A stretch of DNA of 24,448 nt from Dimargaris cristalligena. Its lineage: Eukaryota; Kickxellomycota; Dimargaritomycetes; Dimargaritales; Dimargaritaceae. The position numbers were made by a program, and so were the translations under genes. Of the stretch, positions 1-9,448 are shown piece by piece (positions within the stretch are counted from its first letter, which is position 1; the number at the start of each line of letters is the position of its first letter). The DNA is taken from positions 1 through 24,448 of the forward strand of contig JANBQC010000433.1 in assembly GCA_027576995.1 (NCBI GenBank), written 5' to 3'. The notes under the pieces are model-generated. The model saw only the letters and a list, made by a program, of their open reading frames with translations. It searched no databases and had not been told where the DNA came from.

Positions 1-157
1 TCTCCCTAGTTACCCTGAGTCAGACTCCTCCTCCTGGCCGCCATCCGAGCCGGGATCCAAATTGCAATCCCCCCCCCCGTAGTACTATTTCCTCGCCCCC
101 TATCCCGTGTTCCCTTTCCGGCCTTACTAGTCTTAATCTATACCATACACCTCGCCC

Positions 158-175
158 ATGAGCACCATTTGCTGA
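158..175 (+). promoter_or_regulatory. Five-codon upstream ORF ending one base before the ABC transporter start
   Basis: An ATG at 158 opens a five-codon frame that ends with TGA at 173-175, leaving a single base before the main ATG at 177. Its own context is poor (C at -3), while the main ATG has G at -3 and G at +4. Scanning ribosomes would therefore mostly reach the main start, or could reinitiate. If transcription starts upstream of 158, this could tune transporter translation. The transcription start is not known from sequence. Confidence 0.35.
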
Positions 176-176
176 T

Positions 177-3100
177 ATGGACCCTCCTAATAATCCCAAT
201 TTCCAGCCTCGCAACACCCTGTCGTCCCACAGTCATGACTCAACGGCCGTGCCTTTCCCTGTCGCCGATGAGCACTTTGATGCCCCTATGACGCCCCGTC
301 AGGGTCAGGATCTCCACGGGTCGGAAAAACAAGAGCTGCCTATTCTTACTGACCTCAACGGACCCCTCTCCCCTGGATTACCCCTATCGGAAAAGGACCT
401 CCACGCGTCTTCAACGCCTGCCCCCACTGCTCGCAGCAAGCTTTCCTCCGTATTCCGTCGAAAGGAAGACCCCAAGCCAGCCACCACAGCGGAATCCGAC
501 GAAGCTTCCTCTAACGACCTGGACCCCGATAAGGCCCCTTCGGTGTCTTTCCTATCCCTGTTTCGATTCGCCACACCAGTGGACTGGGTGCTGATGGCCG
601 TCGGCTCCGTGTGCGCTGTGGCCACTGGTGTATCCCAGCCCCTGATGGCCATTATTTTCGGCGACGTGCTCCAGAGTTTAAGTGAGTACGCCTTCTACTC
701 CCAGTCCGATCCGGCTCGGGCCAACATCGTGCTTAACGATGCCATCTATGACATGATGAAGTGGTTCGGTATTCTGGCCGGCGCTACCTTTACCGCCGCC
801 ACTATCCAAATCTTTCTGTGGTCCTACGCCGCCGAACGCCAATGCCGTAAGATCCGTGAATTATACTACGCCGCTATTCTACGCCAGGAAATTGCCTGGT
901 TCGATTCCGTCTCCACCGGCGACCTTACCTCGCGTATTTCGGGGGACGTGAATGTCCTCCAGGAGGGTATTGGCTCGAAGCTCAGCGTGGTGTTCCAGGA
1001 CACCTGTTGCTTTATCGCTGGGTTTGCGATTGCCTTTGCCAAGGGCTGGCGTTTGGCCCTGGTCCTGCTTTCGGCCCTTCCTTTAATTGCCCTGTGCGGT
1101 GCCATCATGGCTAAATTAGTGGCCTCGAAATCATCCAAGGGGCAGGACAGTTACGCCGGCGCCGGTGGTGTGGCTGAAGAGGTCATCTCCGGTATCCGTA
1201 CCGTGATGGCCTTTGGTGGCCAGGAGCGTGAAGCGGATCGCTACCACGCCAAGATCAAGGATGCTCTCCATGACGGCACTCGAAAGGCGATCATCTCGGG
1301 GGCCGGTGTGGGCACCATGATGCTTCTCATTTTCCTAACCTACTCCCTGGGGTTTTGGTACGCTATTAAGCTGGCCTCTGAGGGGGTCATGACTGGTGAT
1401 GCCGCCATTGCCGTGTTCTTCTCTCTCATTATCGGTGCCATGGCCCTGGGCAAGTCCGCCCCCTCGCTTTCTGCTATTGCCAACGCGCAGGGTGCGGCCG
1501 CAAAGGTGTTCCAGCTCATCGCCCGCGAACGTCCTATTGACCCTCTCGCCGAAACCGGTATCAAGTTAGATCATGTCGACGGTCAAATCCTCTTCCGCGA
1601 TATCAAATTCAGCTACCCCACCCGCCCAGACGTGCCCATTCTTAAGTGCCTGAATCTGGATGTGGAGGCCGGCCAAACGGTCGCTCTGGTGGGTGCCTCC
1701 GGCTCCGGCAAGAGTACCATCGTGTCTCTCCTGGAGCGGTTCTACGACCCCCTGTCCGGCGACATTTTCCTGGATGGTATCAATATCAAGGACATTAATG
1801 TCCGCTCCCTGCGTACCCATCTCGGTATCGTCAGCCAGGAACCAATTCTCTTTGGTGAGACGATCAAACAAAATATCCTCTGGGGCGCTATCGATGACCT
1901 CGACGGTACCATCACTGACGCCCAAATCGAACAGGCCTGTCGGGATGCCAATGCCTGGGACTTCATCTCAAACTTGCAATTGGGATTGGACTCGCCTGTC
2001 GGGGAGAAGGGCTCCCTCCTGTCCGGTGGCCAAAAGCAGCGTATCGCCATCGCCCGCGCCATTATCCGCAACCCCCGTATTCTTCTGCTTGACGAGGCTA
2101 CCAGTGCGTTGGATTCCAAGGCCGAGCGTCTGGTCCAGGATGCCCTGGATCGGGCCTCCAAGAATCGTACCACTATTGTGGTGGCCCATCGCCTGTCGAC
2201 CATCCGGGATGCCGATAAAATTGTGGTGATGCACCAGGGTGAAGTGGTCGAAACGGGAACCCACAATTCCCTGCTGGCCCGAGATGGCGTTTACGCCCAA
2301 CTCGTGCGTACCCAGGCGATTAAGAAGCGGGAGGACGCTACCGAGGACACCATGATGGACACCATTGAACAGTCCACTGATCCCTACTCAAGCCAGATTA
2401 ACGAGGGTTCCGGCCTCGGCGTCCTTCCCCTTGTGGAATCTTCCACCATTAGCACCGCCAGTGGCAAGCTCTCCCCTGGTTCCCCTTCCACCGAGAAGGG
2501 CATACCTCTGTCCCCCGAGAAGGCAGTCGAGAAGCGTGCCCGACGCGGTAAAGGCCGCAAGGGTAAGAAGGGTAAAGGTGAGCCTGAGGATGGGCAGACC
2601 GAGGAAGAGATTCTCGAGGCCGAACGCCAGCGTTTGGCCAAGCGCTCTATGCCTTTCTATCGTCTGGCCCGCATGAACATTCCCGAAAAATGGTACATCG
2701 TTTTCGGTGCCATTTGTGCCGCCATCGACGGTGCGATTATGCCCTGTTTCTCGATTGTGTTCTCCAAAGTCCTTGCCGTTTTCGGCAATTTGGGTAATCC
2801 CGAGCAGATGCGCAAGGACGGTGATTTCTACGCCTGCCTCTTCTTGGCTTTCGCAGCCGCGTCGTTCATCGCCGTCTTCGGCCGTGTCGCTCTCTTCGAA
2901 ATTAGCGGTGAGCGCCTGACCAGCCGGGTTCGTATGATGAGTTTCCGCGCCATGATTTATCAAGATGCCGCCTTCTTCGACGACCGGGCAAATGGTACGG
3001 GTATCCTATGCTCTAAACTAGCTACGGAATCCGAACGGATTAAGGTGCTAAGTGGTCGTCTCATTGGGGTTTTGGTGCAAAGCATCAGCACCCTCGTAGT

Positions 3101-4403
3101 CGGTTTCACGCTCGCCTTCACCAACGGCTGGCAATTGACTTTGGTGGTCGTTGCCTGTATCCCCATTCTAGTCCTGGGGAGTATACTGCAGATGAAGAGC
3201 ATCGAAGGGTTTGACGGCAAAACCAAGAAGGCATACGACCGCGCCGCCCAGACCGCTTCCGAGACTGTGTCCAATCTGCGTACTGTGGCTACCCTATGCC
3301 GCGAGCGTATGTTTATCGAAAAGTTTAACCGCTCCAACGATCAGCCCCACCGCGACTCCGTGCGGGCCTTCATGATGGATTCCGTCGGCAGTGCCTTCTC
3401 GCAAACCAATATGTTCTTAATGATGATCATCGCCTTCTTCTATGGTTCCCGGCTAGTCATTTGGGGTATCTATACCGTCGACGAAATGTTCCAGGTCGTT
3501 TACGCCATCGTGTTCGCCGCCATGGGTATTGCCCAAGCCGGACAGCAGGTGGGTGATGTGTCCAAGGCCAAGGTGGCTGCCCTCAGTATCTTTGATATCG
3601 TGGATCGCCAACCGGTTATCGATGCTCGGCGTTCCGATGGCCAAACCCGCTCGGCCATTGACGGTTACGTAGACGCCCATCAAGTTGACTTCAGTTACCC
3701 AACCTGCCCGCATATCCCCATTCTCCACCAAATTAGTCTTACTGCTTACCCCGGCCAGACGGTGGCCCTAGTAGGCAATTCCGGATCCGGTAAGAGTACC
3801 ATGATTGCCCTGGCCCAGCGTCTATACGATGTCCTGGCGGGTTCGGTGAGTGTCGAGAAGGTGGACACTCGGGAATGGCACCTTCAGAACCTGCGCTCCA
3901 AAATGGCCCTAGTGGGGCAGGAGCCCGTTCTCTTTGATATGTCCGTTCGTGAAAACATCCGCTACGGTAAACCAGATGCCACCAACCAGGAAGTTGAATA
4001 TGCCGCCCGATCCGCTAACATTCACGATTTCGTCCAGTCCCTCCCCGACGGTTACGAAACCACGGTAGGCGAGCGCGGAGGTAAACTTTCGGGCGGTCAA
4101 AAACAGCGCGTTGCGATTGCCCGAGCCCTGATCCGCAACCCCAAACTGCTCCTGTTGGACGAGGCCACCAGTGCCCTGGATTCCACGAGCGAGAAGCTGG
4201 TTCAGGAGACCCTCGACCAGGCTCGTAAGGGACGCACCACCATCACCATTGCCCACCGACTTTCGACCATTCAGAACGCCGATGTAATTATTGTGTTTGA
4301 AAATGGCCACATTGTCGAACGGGGTACCCATTTTGAACTAATTGACCGCCAGGGTCTGTACTATTCCCTGGTTAAGGAGCAATCATTGGATGCAACCTCT
4401 TAA
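177..4403 (+). CDS. Full-size ABCB (P-glycoprotein/MDR type) transporter, 1408 aa
   Basis: This is an ATP-driven membrane exporter with the arrangement TMD1-NBD1-linker-TMD2-NBD2. About 120 hydrophilic, Ser/Pro-rich residues precede TMD1 (about 130-440). NBD1 has Walker A GASGSGKST at 506-514, signature LSGGQ at 615-619, Walker B with D639/E640, and the switch His at 671. A linker of about 140 residues carries a Lys/Arg/Gly-rich run from about 786. TMD2 (about 850-1130) is followed by NBD2: Walker A 1200-1208, LSGGQ 1304-1308, D1328/E1329, H1360. A-loop tyrosines (FSYPT) are present in both halves. Both ATP sites keep every catalytic residue, unlike the asymmetric sites of PDR-type fungal pumps. 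An in-frame TGA at 159-161 makes the ATG at 177 the only reasonable start; there is no intron. Family members export drugs, lipids or peptide pheromones (fungal Pmd1, Mdr1, Ste6). The substrate cannot be told from sequence. The length is slightly above the usual 1250-1360 because of the N-terminal tail and linker. Confidence 0.97.
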   Translation: MDPPNNPNFQPRNTLSSHSHDSTAVPFPVADEHFDAPMTPRQGQDLHGSEKQELPILTDLNGPLSPGLPLSEKDLHASSTPAPTARSKLSSVFRRKEDPKPATTAESDEASSNDLDPDKAPSVSFLSLFRFATPVDWVLMAVGSVCAVATGVSQPLMAIIFGDVLQSLSEYAFYSQSDPARANIVLNDAIYDMMKWFGILAGATFTAATIQIFLWSYAAERQCRKIRELYYAAILRQEIAWFDSVSTGDLTSRISGDVNVLQEGIGSKLSVVFQDTCCFIAGFAIAFAKGWRLALVLLSALPLIALCGAIMAKLVASKSSKGQDSYAGAGGVAEEVISGIRTVMAFGGQEREADRYHAKIKDALHDGTRKAIISGAGVGTMMLLIFLTYSLGFWYAIKLASEGVMTGDAAIAVFFSLIIGAMALGKSAPSLSAIANAQGAAAKVFQLIARERPIDPLAETGIKLDHVDGQILFRDIKFSYPTRPDVPILKCLNLDVEAGQTVALVGASGSGKSTIVSLLERFYDPLSGDIFLDGINIKDINVRSLRTHLGIVSQEPILFGETIKQNILWGAIDDLDGTITDAQIEQACRDANAWDFISNLQLGLDSPVGEKGSLLSGGQKQRIAIARAIIRNPRILLLDEATSALDSKAERLVQDALDRASKNRTTIVVAHRLSTIRDADKIVVMHQGEVVETGTHNSLLARDGVYAQLVRTQAIKKREDATEDTMMDTIEQSTDPYSSQINEGSGLGVLPLVESSTISTASGKLSPGSPSTEKGIPLSPEKAVEKRARRGKGRKGKKGKGEPEDGQTEEEILEAERQRLAKRSMPFYRLARMNIPEKWYIVFGAICAAIDGAIMPCFSIVFSKVLAVFGNLGNPEQMRKDGDFYACLFLAFAAASFIAVFGRVALFEISGERLTSRVRMMSFRAMIYQDAAFFDDRANGTGILCSKLATESERIKVLSGRLIGVLVQSISTLVVGFTLAFTNGWQLTLVVVACIPILVLGSILQMKSIEGFDGKTKKAYDRAAQTASETVSNLRTVATLCRERMFIEKFNRSNDQPHRDSVRAFMMDSVGSAFSQTNMFLMMIIAFFYGSRLVIWGIYTVDEMFQVVYAIVFAAMGIAQAGQQVGDVSKAKVAALSIFDIVDRQPVIDARRSDGQTRSAIDGYVDAHQVDFSYPTCPHIPILHQISLTAYPGQTVALVGNSGSGKSTMIALAQRLYDVLAGSVSVEKVDTREWHLQNLRSKMALVGQEPVLFDMSVRENIRYGKPDATNQEVEYAARSANIHDFVQSLPDGYETTVGERGGKLSGGQKQRVAIARALIRNPKLLLLDEATSALDSTSEKLVQETLDQARKGRTTITIAHRLSTIQNADVIIVFENGHIVERGTHFELIDRQGLYYSLVKEQSLDATS

Positions 4404-6118
4404 AACTTGAACATTTACACCTCTCTATCAACATGGGAACAAGCGCCATACATACATACCCTTTATGTAATCCATTTTTAGTTTTGTGATTGGTCATCAG
4501 TTCCTGTCGTTTCAGTTTATTTCTTTTGTGTCCGCTTGGTATTGTTGCCATAAGTTCCATCCAGACCTCTCTCCTTTACTTGGTTCATTTCATATAATCT
4601 GTTGGTGCTAATTGGGCCGGTGGATATTGCATTTGCATCGCACTTGATAATTCAATTTTACAATTCCTTTTATAAAGTAGCGTCGTCAACATATATACGT
4701 ACATAAATGCATCATCATTGAATTGTATATAGATTTCTATCACCAACTTAAATTACCATGTCGAGATGTAGATATAGTCGACCGTTGTCGTTGCTGTTTT
4801 CTCACTTGTCAACATAAAATGCACATTTCTGTAGCGACAGACTAGTGTTTATTCCCGTAGAATTGAATCATATACACATTATCAGCATAGAAATAAAGGC
4901 TGAGCCCACGAATAAGGAATAGTATAGTTGCAAAAGTAGACGGCCAGGCCTCTCCCATACACCATTTCACTCACGGAACTTGACTTGACACTTTGGAATT
5001 GCGGTTAATCTTGCTGTTATTAAACTGGCTGGGTTATTATTGTACAATCTTGCTAGACCGTTGGATCTAACAAGCCTTTTAATTCCGTGCCAAGGCAGCC
5101 CATTTATTATAGATTGGCATACAAGTGGGTGTGGTTCTTTAGTGTGGTTAACGCCATACTATTCTCATTGATTCCTTTTTTCCAGCACCCCCTTGTATTA
5201 TGATTATATAATCTCTCTGTTAAAACCCCCACGACCCCCCCTTACAAGATTATATCTTTTAAAGCAACAAAACGAATAAGCATTCTTCATTATCCATTAC
5301 CCCTTCGACTAGAACCCCAGTTATATTCTTAGGTTCCCCCCTAGTGGATTTCATCCCAGTATATGTGGTTTATAGTTTAGTATAGTTCGGCCATTTTGCC
5401 GTTTCTATGCGCAGTCTCTTCAGTGTTTTGAGCCGCGAGGCCTCTTTAGGACGTTGACTAATCCTATCCGATGTGCTCAATAAGCAAAGTGATTGGATCC
5501 GGCCCATTATCGGGTCTTAATGGTAATTACGGCCTAGTTTCATTCAGAAGGCGCGGAGATTCAATTACAGAAGGCATGTTACCCCTTCCTCCCTCTTCGA
5601 TCAGCCCAGCCTCTTTTACTCACCAATTCAATATTCATACATTCTATACCCCCATCTGCATCACCCATTGTCTTTAGTTTAAATCCTATAGTTGGTTTTC
5701 TTTTACAATGCCCTTGTTGACCTGATCCATTTTGTCCTTAGCCAGCTCGGCTCAATAAAGCACCCTTAGCAATTGTGTTGGAATTATCCTCGAAGCGTAC
5801 TCATTCTGGGCGTAGGAATACTAGTAGATCCAGGACTATTTCTTACGACACGGCTACTCTCCTAGGTGGATATGCCCAATTAGCTAGGCAGCAGGCTATT
5901 AAAATTATTGATTGATCACAGACCATGCTTTTATAATCAAACTAAAAATTGGAGCACGTCGCGCGAGAATAAGATGTCGTGGAGAGTATCAGTATGAATC
6001 GACACCTAACTGTTAGAACGGCATAGTTAAACCCGGATAATATTAAATCACCCATTTCCATGCGATCTAGCGGCGTCCCTGTCGCCATGGGAAGTTGGGG
6101 TATTCGCCATCTAAAGCA
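4404..6118. other. Intergenic DNA downstream of the ABC transporter
   Basis: AT-rich DNA with no coding region I can support. An AATAAA at 4892-4897 (+) could serve polyadenylation but lies nearly 500 nt beyond the transporter stop. A 68-codon frame at 5471-5677 (+) has no recognisable domain, signal peptide or coding bias. A 27-codon minus-strand frame starting near 5927 has a hydrophobic core but is too short to claim. Confidence 0.5.
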
Positions 6119-6202
6119 CTATAGAAGTCCGCACACTCTTTTTATATTGAAAACGGCGTGAATACTCAATACCAGCAACAGCACCATGATTGATATAACC
6201 AT
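6119..6202 (-). CDS. Possible 27-aa secreted micropeptide
   Basis: An ATG at 6202 opens a 27-codon frame whose first 16 residues are almost purely hydrophobic (Ile, Met, Val, Leu), ending in Ser-Ile-His-Ala. A short tail follows with a Lys-Arg pair and one Cys. A TATAAA-like element lies on the same strand at 6281-6286, about 80 nt upstream. It lies about 310 bp downstream of the repeat-bearing secreted gene, on the same strand. The size makes a chance frame quite likely. I list it because its layout matches the better candidates in this window. Confidence 0.15.
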   Translation of the reverse strand: MVISIMVLLLVLSIHAVFNIKRVCGLL

Positions 6203-6515
6203 AAGGGGGTGGATGGGGGAAAATGGGTGGTAAGTAGTTAAAATAAATAAAGGGCGAGTGTTATTGAGGAGATGATTTTTTTTATAAATGGTATTTGTGC
6301 GGGGCATCGTTTATTCCCCGAAATTGGGATGTTATAGCCGTAAACTACACAACAAACCCAGTCCAAGATTGGCTAAAGCTAGTCGAGTACCTCCAGAGGT
6401 GTCAGTGACATAATGGGCAGAGATGCAAGGGATTGGGGCCATTTTTCGGAGCCTTTAGAGTCCGGAGTGGGCCCTCTCGGGTGTACTCTTGCAAGGTGGG
6501 CGGGTCCCGCGAAGT

Positions 6516-6845
6516 TCATTTAATAAAATCGGTAGGGAAAGGGCGGCCATGGTGTTGAGGTCGGGAGTTGATAGTTGGGAGGGTAGGACGAGGACAAGGA
6601 CCATCAGAATTTTGCGGACGGGCATGAGCGGCTGAAGAGGCAGGACGGGGACGATTGAAATTTTGCGGACGGGCATGGACAGTTGAGGGGATAGGACGGG
6701 GGCGAACCTAATTTTGGGAGTGCGGACGGACGGTGCTTTGCGCAGGAGTGGCTGGTCTCATGGGAGTGCCGCCAGGAAAGGCCTCGGCTACAGTGTAAAG
6801 ACACCCGGTAACAATCAGAGGGCTGGTCAAGATAAAGTGACGCAT
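6516..6845 (-). CDS. Secreted Arg/Pro-rich repeat protein, interrupted by an in-frame TAG
   Basis: The ATG at 6845 (A at -3) starts a protein with a clear signal peptide: a hydrophobic core at about residues 4-19 and an Ala-Glu-Ala cleavage site at 20-22, followed by FPGG. The mature part is rich in Pro, Arg, Ser and Asn. Translation stops at TAG (6708-6710) after 45 residues. The same frame then stays open for 63 more codons to TGA (6516-6518) and keeps the same repeat (core RPQN, 17-residue period), so the TAG sits inside the repeat. There is no plausible intron, because the repeat matches on both sides of the stop. It may be a recent pseudogene, a stop that is read through, a sequencing error, or a genuine 45-aa protein. 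A longer in-frame start at 7001 would fall at or before the likely transcription start. A role as a secreted effector or antimicrobial-like peptide is speculation from composition only; no family was recognised. Confidence 0.5.
6552..6731 (-). repeat. 51-nt (17-codon) tandem repeat inside the secreted gene
   Basis: The block ATTTTGCGGACGGGCATG occurs at 6609 and again at 6660, and a diverged copy starts at 6711; both spacings are exactly 51 nt. A fourth, weaker copy lies 57 nt further on (near 6555). On the minus strand each unit encodes HARPQN or a variant, followed by a Pro/Arg-rich stretch. Period lengths of 51, 51 and 57 nt all keep frame, which argues for selection on the protein at some time. 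Confidence 0.8.
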
Positions 6846-6880
6846 ATTGGAGTCGTTAGAACTGGAGTTCAGAAGTAAAT

Positions 6881-6901
6881 GCGTGTGTGTATGTGTGTGT
6901 G
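6881..6901. repeat. GT-rich microsatellite in the presumed 5' leader
   Basis: An imperfect GT tract (CA on the coding strand) lies between the TATA element at 7011 and the ATG at 6845, so it would be in the 5' untranslated leader of the secreted repeat gene. Confidence 0.7.
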
Positions 6902-7010
6902 AAGGGTGGAAGTACCGTAAAGAGGAACGGGTGGTTGAGGGGTGTAAAAATCCTAATAAGTGAATATTGATATAATTTGATAAAATGGATGAAGGTGCCA
7001 TCTACTCCCT

Positions 7011-7020
7011 TATATATAAA
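7011..7020 (-). promoter_or_regulatory. TATA element upstream of the secreted repeat gene
   Basis: TATATATAAA is nearly symmetric and so could work in either direction. On the minus strand it lies about 165 nt upstream of the ATG at 6845, leaving a leader of roughly 130 nt. No convincing plus-strand gene follows it. Confidence 0.4.
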
Positions 7021-9448
7021 AGCATTAGATAGATGTCAGTACTCCGTTGCGCTCCCATCGCCAGCACTAAATTCCGGAATAATGGGTATATTTCTTGAAC
7101 AACCCAATGATCGATGAATCCAAAAGGTCAGGCCGATGGCGAACACCATTCCCCTTCTTGATTACATGTACCTATAATTAGCCATTGACCGGAAACTCGA
7201 CAACTCCACCGAACGACATAGCATACCTCTTCCATGGCAGGATATTGGACGTACCATTAATAAAGGGGAGAAAGTGGGGAGCGAAGACCAACAGTTGTCT
7301 AATATAAAAATCGGGCTCAATGATGAAAGGGTGGATCTTCGACACCACCACCGAACGGGTGCATTATCAAGTTGCTTAATCATCTGGCTCGAATGGGGGG
7401 AAACGGGGTGTGGTTCAACTCCTTTACTTACAGCTCATTTTTGGAGTCTCCCTTCTGATATGCCAACCAGTCGCCTAAAAATGAATAGCCAGGGGGATCC
7501 CCCGATCCATCATTTAATTACTAACAATCAAAATATTATTACCATGCCCTTGGTGATAGAAGACAAAGAGGAGGTGCAAAGTAGAGGGAGAATGGGGTAA
7601 GGGAGGTTGGCCTCATTTGATGCAGCGAAACAGGGTTTGAATTCGGATTACAAACGGTGTTTTGAACGGTTGACATTTCGGACTTTCTCTGCCGTTTCGA
7701 AAAACTCGACCGCCCGACTATATTAATCCCAAAGCGGATCCCTGTCAATTGTTCTATGGTCAAATCAGGCAACCCATGTAAGGGCTAGTCGGATATTGAC
7801 CGAGTATCGGGTACCCAAAAAAACAAACCTCCAATAAGGGTACTCTGTTCATCCGGACAATAGTTCAAGCGAGCTCAGAGGGTTGACGGTACATCTAGTG
7901 ACTGCGGTTAGGAATGGGACTACAGGAGGTCGAGAAACTGTGTGTGCGCAGTGCTGGCGGATGACTGTGAGCTGTGTCACATAGTGTTTAGCCCCTCTCA
8001 TATTGTCGTATTATCGTTAATAGATGCCGTCGACGTTTTGTTATTTATTGGCGATGCTTATTTCGCACAATGGACAAGTCCACGGTCTATAATAACCGAA
8101 AAGTCGTCGTGCACATATGAAAAGAGCACGGCAGAGACAAATTTTGACAGGAAAAATAGAATACCGAAATAGGGTTGGCTGGTAGGAAGGAATAAAAGAG
8201 GGAGAAAGATAGAGAAACAAATTTTCGCATGAAAATTTTCCCTTTTTACTTCGGGGAAATATATATTTTTACGGATTTTTTTTTCTTTACCCTCTATTAA
8301 CATAATGAGTTTTTAAAACGAATACTTTCTCCCCCAAGTGGTTGGTGAACGAAGTGTACAAATTTCAGAGCCATATAGGTCAGCAGTACCAATAAATAGT
8401 GCGAACTCAGTAGTCGAGAAACACCCGAAAAGGGTTAGGATGTGGCGTTTATATCGGTGGCTAGGAATAAGATATACAGCGACTATTGAAGCCAGTCAAC
8501 TTTGGAGAGCTGCTATTTAAGGAGAATATCTGCTGATGCACAGCTGACGGATAGTGCCTTCGAATAGTCGGGTAGATTGGATATAGGAATGGTATACCAT
8601 TTAGTATTGTATTGCTGACCTTCCTAGAGAACATAAATGGTTAATGAGTTCGACTGATTACACCCACACATTTTCCCTGACTTACTTCACCATTCGACCA
8701 CCTCACTAAACCTGGCTGGTTATTCTTGGCCCAGATTAATTTTTGCGATTTTTAAATCACCCATACCAACCATACCCTTCTCCAAAGATACACAGTTGAA
8801 CGAATACTAAAGTAATGTATTTAAGTCGGTGTGGTTTATTCATACATTCCTTTTCCCTTGCCTTCATCTCACGGAATGTTCCACATTAAGCTCCAAGATG
8901 AGCCATTTCATTTAAAAATACTAGCCGTGACTTTATTTCCTACCACCTATCCAATCTTCATGATATAGAGAGTATGGGTTTAGAAAAAATAATGGCATGT
9001 ACAAACGGGTTGGTAAAGATCTCTCAGTGGGCGTGGGTGTGTGGTGAGTGTGCGTAGATTTAAAAGAGGTGACAAATAGCGGGCATTATAGCGGGGGGCA
9101 CATAAAATACTACAATATTACGAGTAAAAAAAAATTGAGGACCGGAGGGAAACAGCCAGGCCGGAGTCACTAAACAGAGCTCGAGAAAGGATTACAAGGC
9201 AGGTGTAAAAGTCGCCAGATGTAACGAAAGATTCGGGAGAGAGAGAAGGGGACCAGTGCAAACCCATGCATTTCTGAATTGATGAAAAGCAGTTTAAAAC
9301 TGGGGGATGAACAAATAATAATAATATATCATTACTCACCCTATTCATTTCTAACCTCAAGAGACGGTAAATGAGGCTGTAAATAGCCATGAGAGGAAGG
9401 GCGGAGATTTGGGAAAGGTTCATCAATACCCATCATCATCTAATCCCT
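7021..9448. other. Gene-poor intergenic DNA between the secreted repeat gene and RPN2
   Basis: AT-rich sequence with several frames of 60-108 codons on both strands (for example 7274-7600 + and 8058-8303 -). None has a recognisable domain, and several lack an ATG. The 102-codon minus-strand frame at 9118-9426 begins just after the RPN2 stop and is most simply its 3' untranslated region. No tRNA, rRNA or transposon ends were seen. Confidence 0.5.

Noticed and set aside
1566..2300. Long antisense and shifted frames over the ABC transporter
   Set aside because: They are shadows of the GC-rich true frame, which carries all ABC motifs.
5850..5930. 27-codon minus-strand frame with a hydrophobic core and Pro-Pro-Arg-Arg
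   Set aside because: Very short, and its TATA-like sequence is immediately next to the ATG; expected by chance in several kb of AT-rich DNA.
8190..8250. AAATTTTC...GAAAATTT palindrome as a terminator or element end
   Set aside because: Short AT-rich symmetry with no paired copy or target-site duplication; common in AT-rich intergenic DNA.
9118..9426. 102-codon minus-strand frame beginning with a hydrophobic stretch
   Set aside because: It starts directly after the RPN2 stop in likely 3' untranslated sequence and has no convincing cleavage site or domain.
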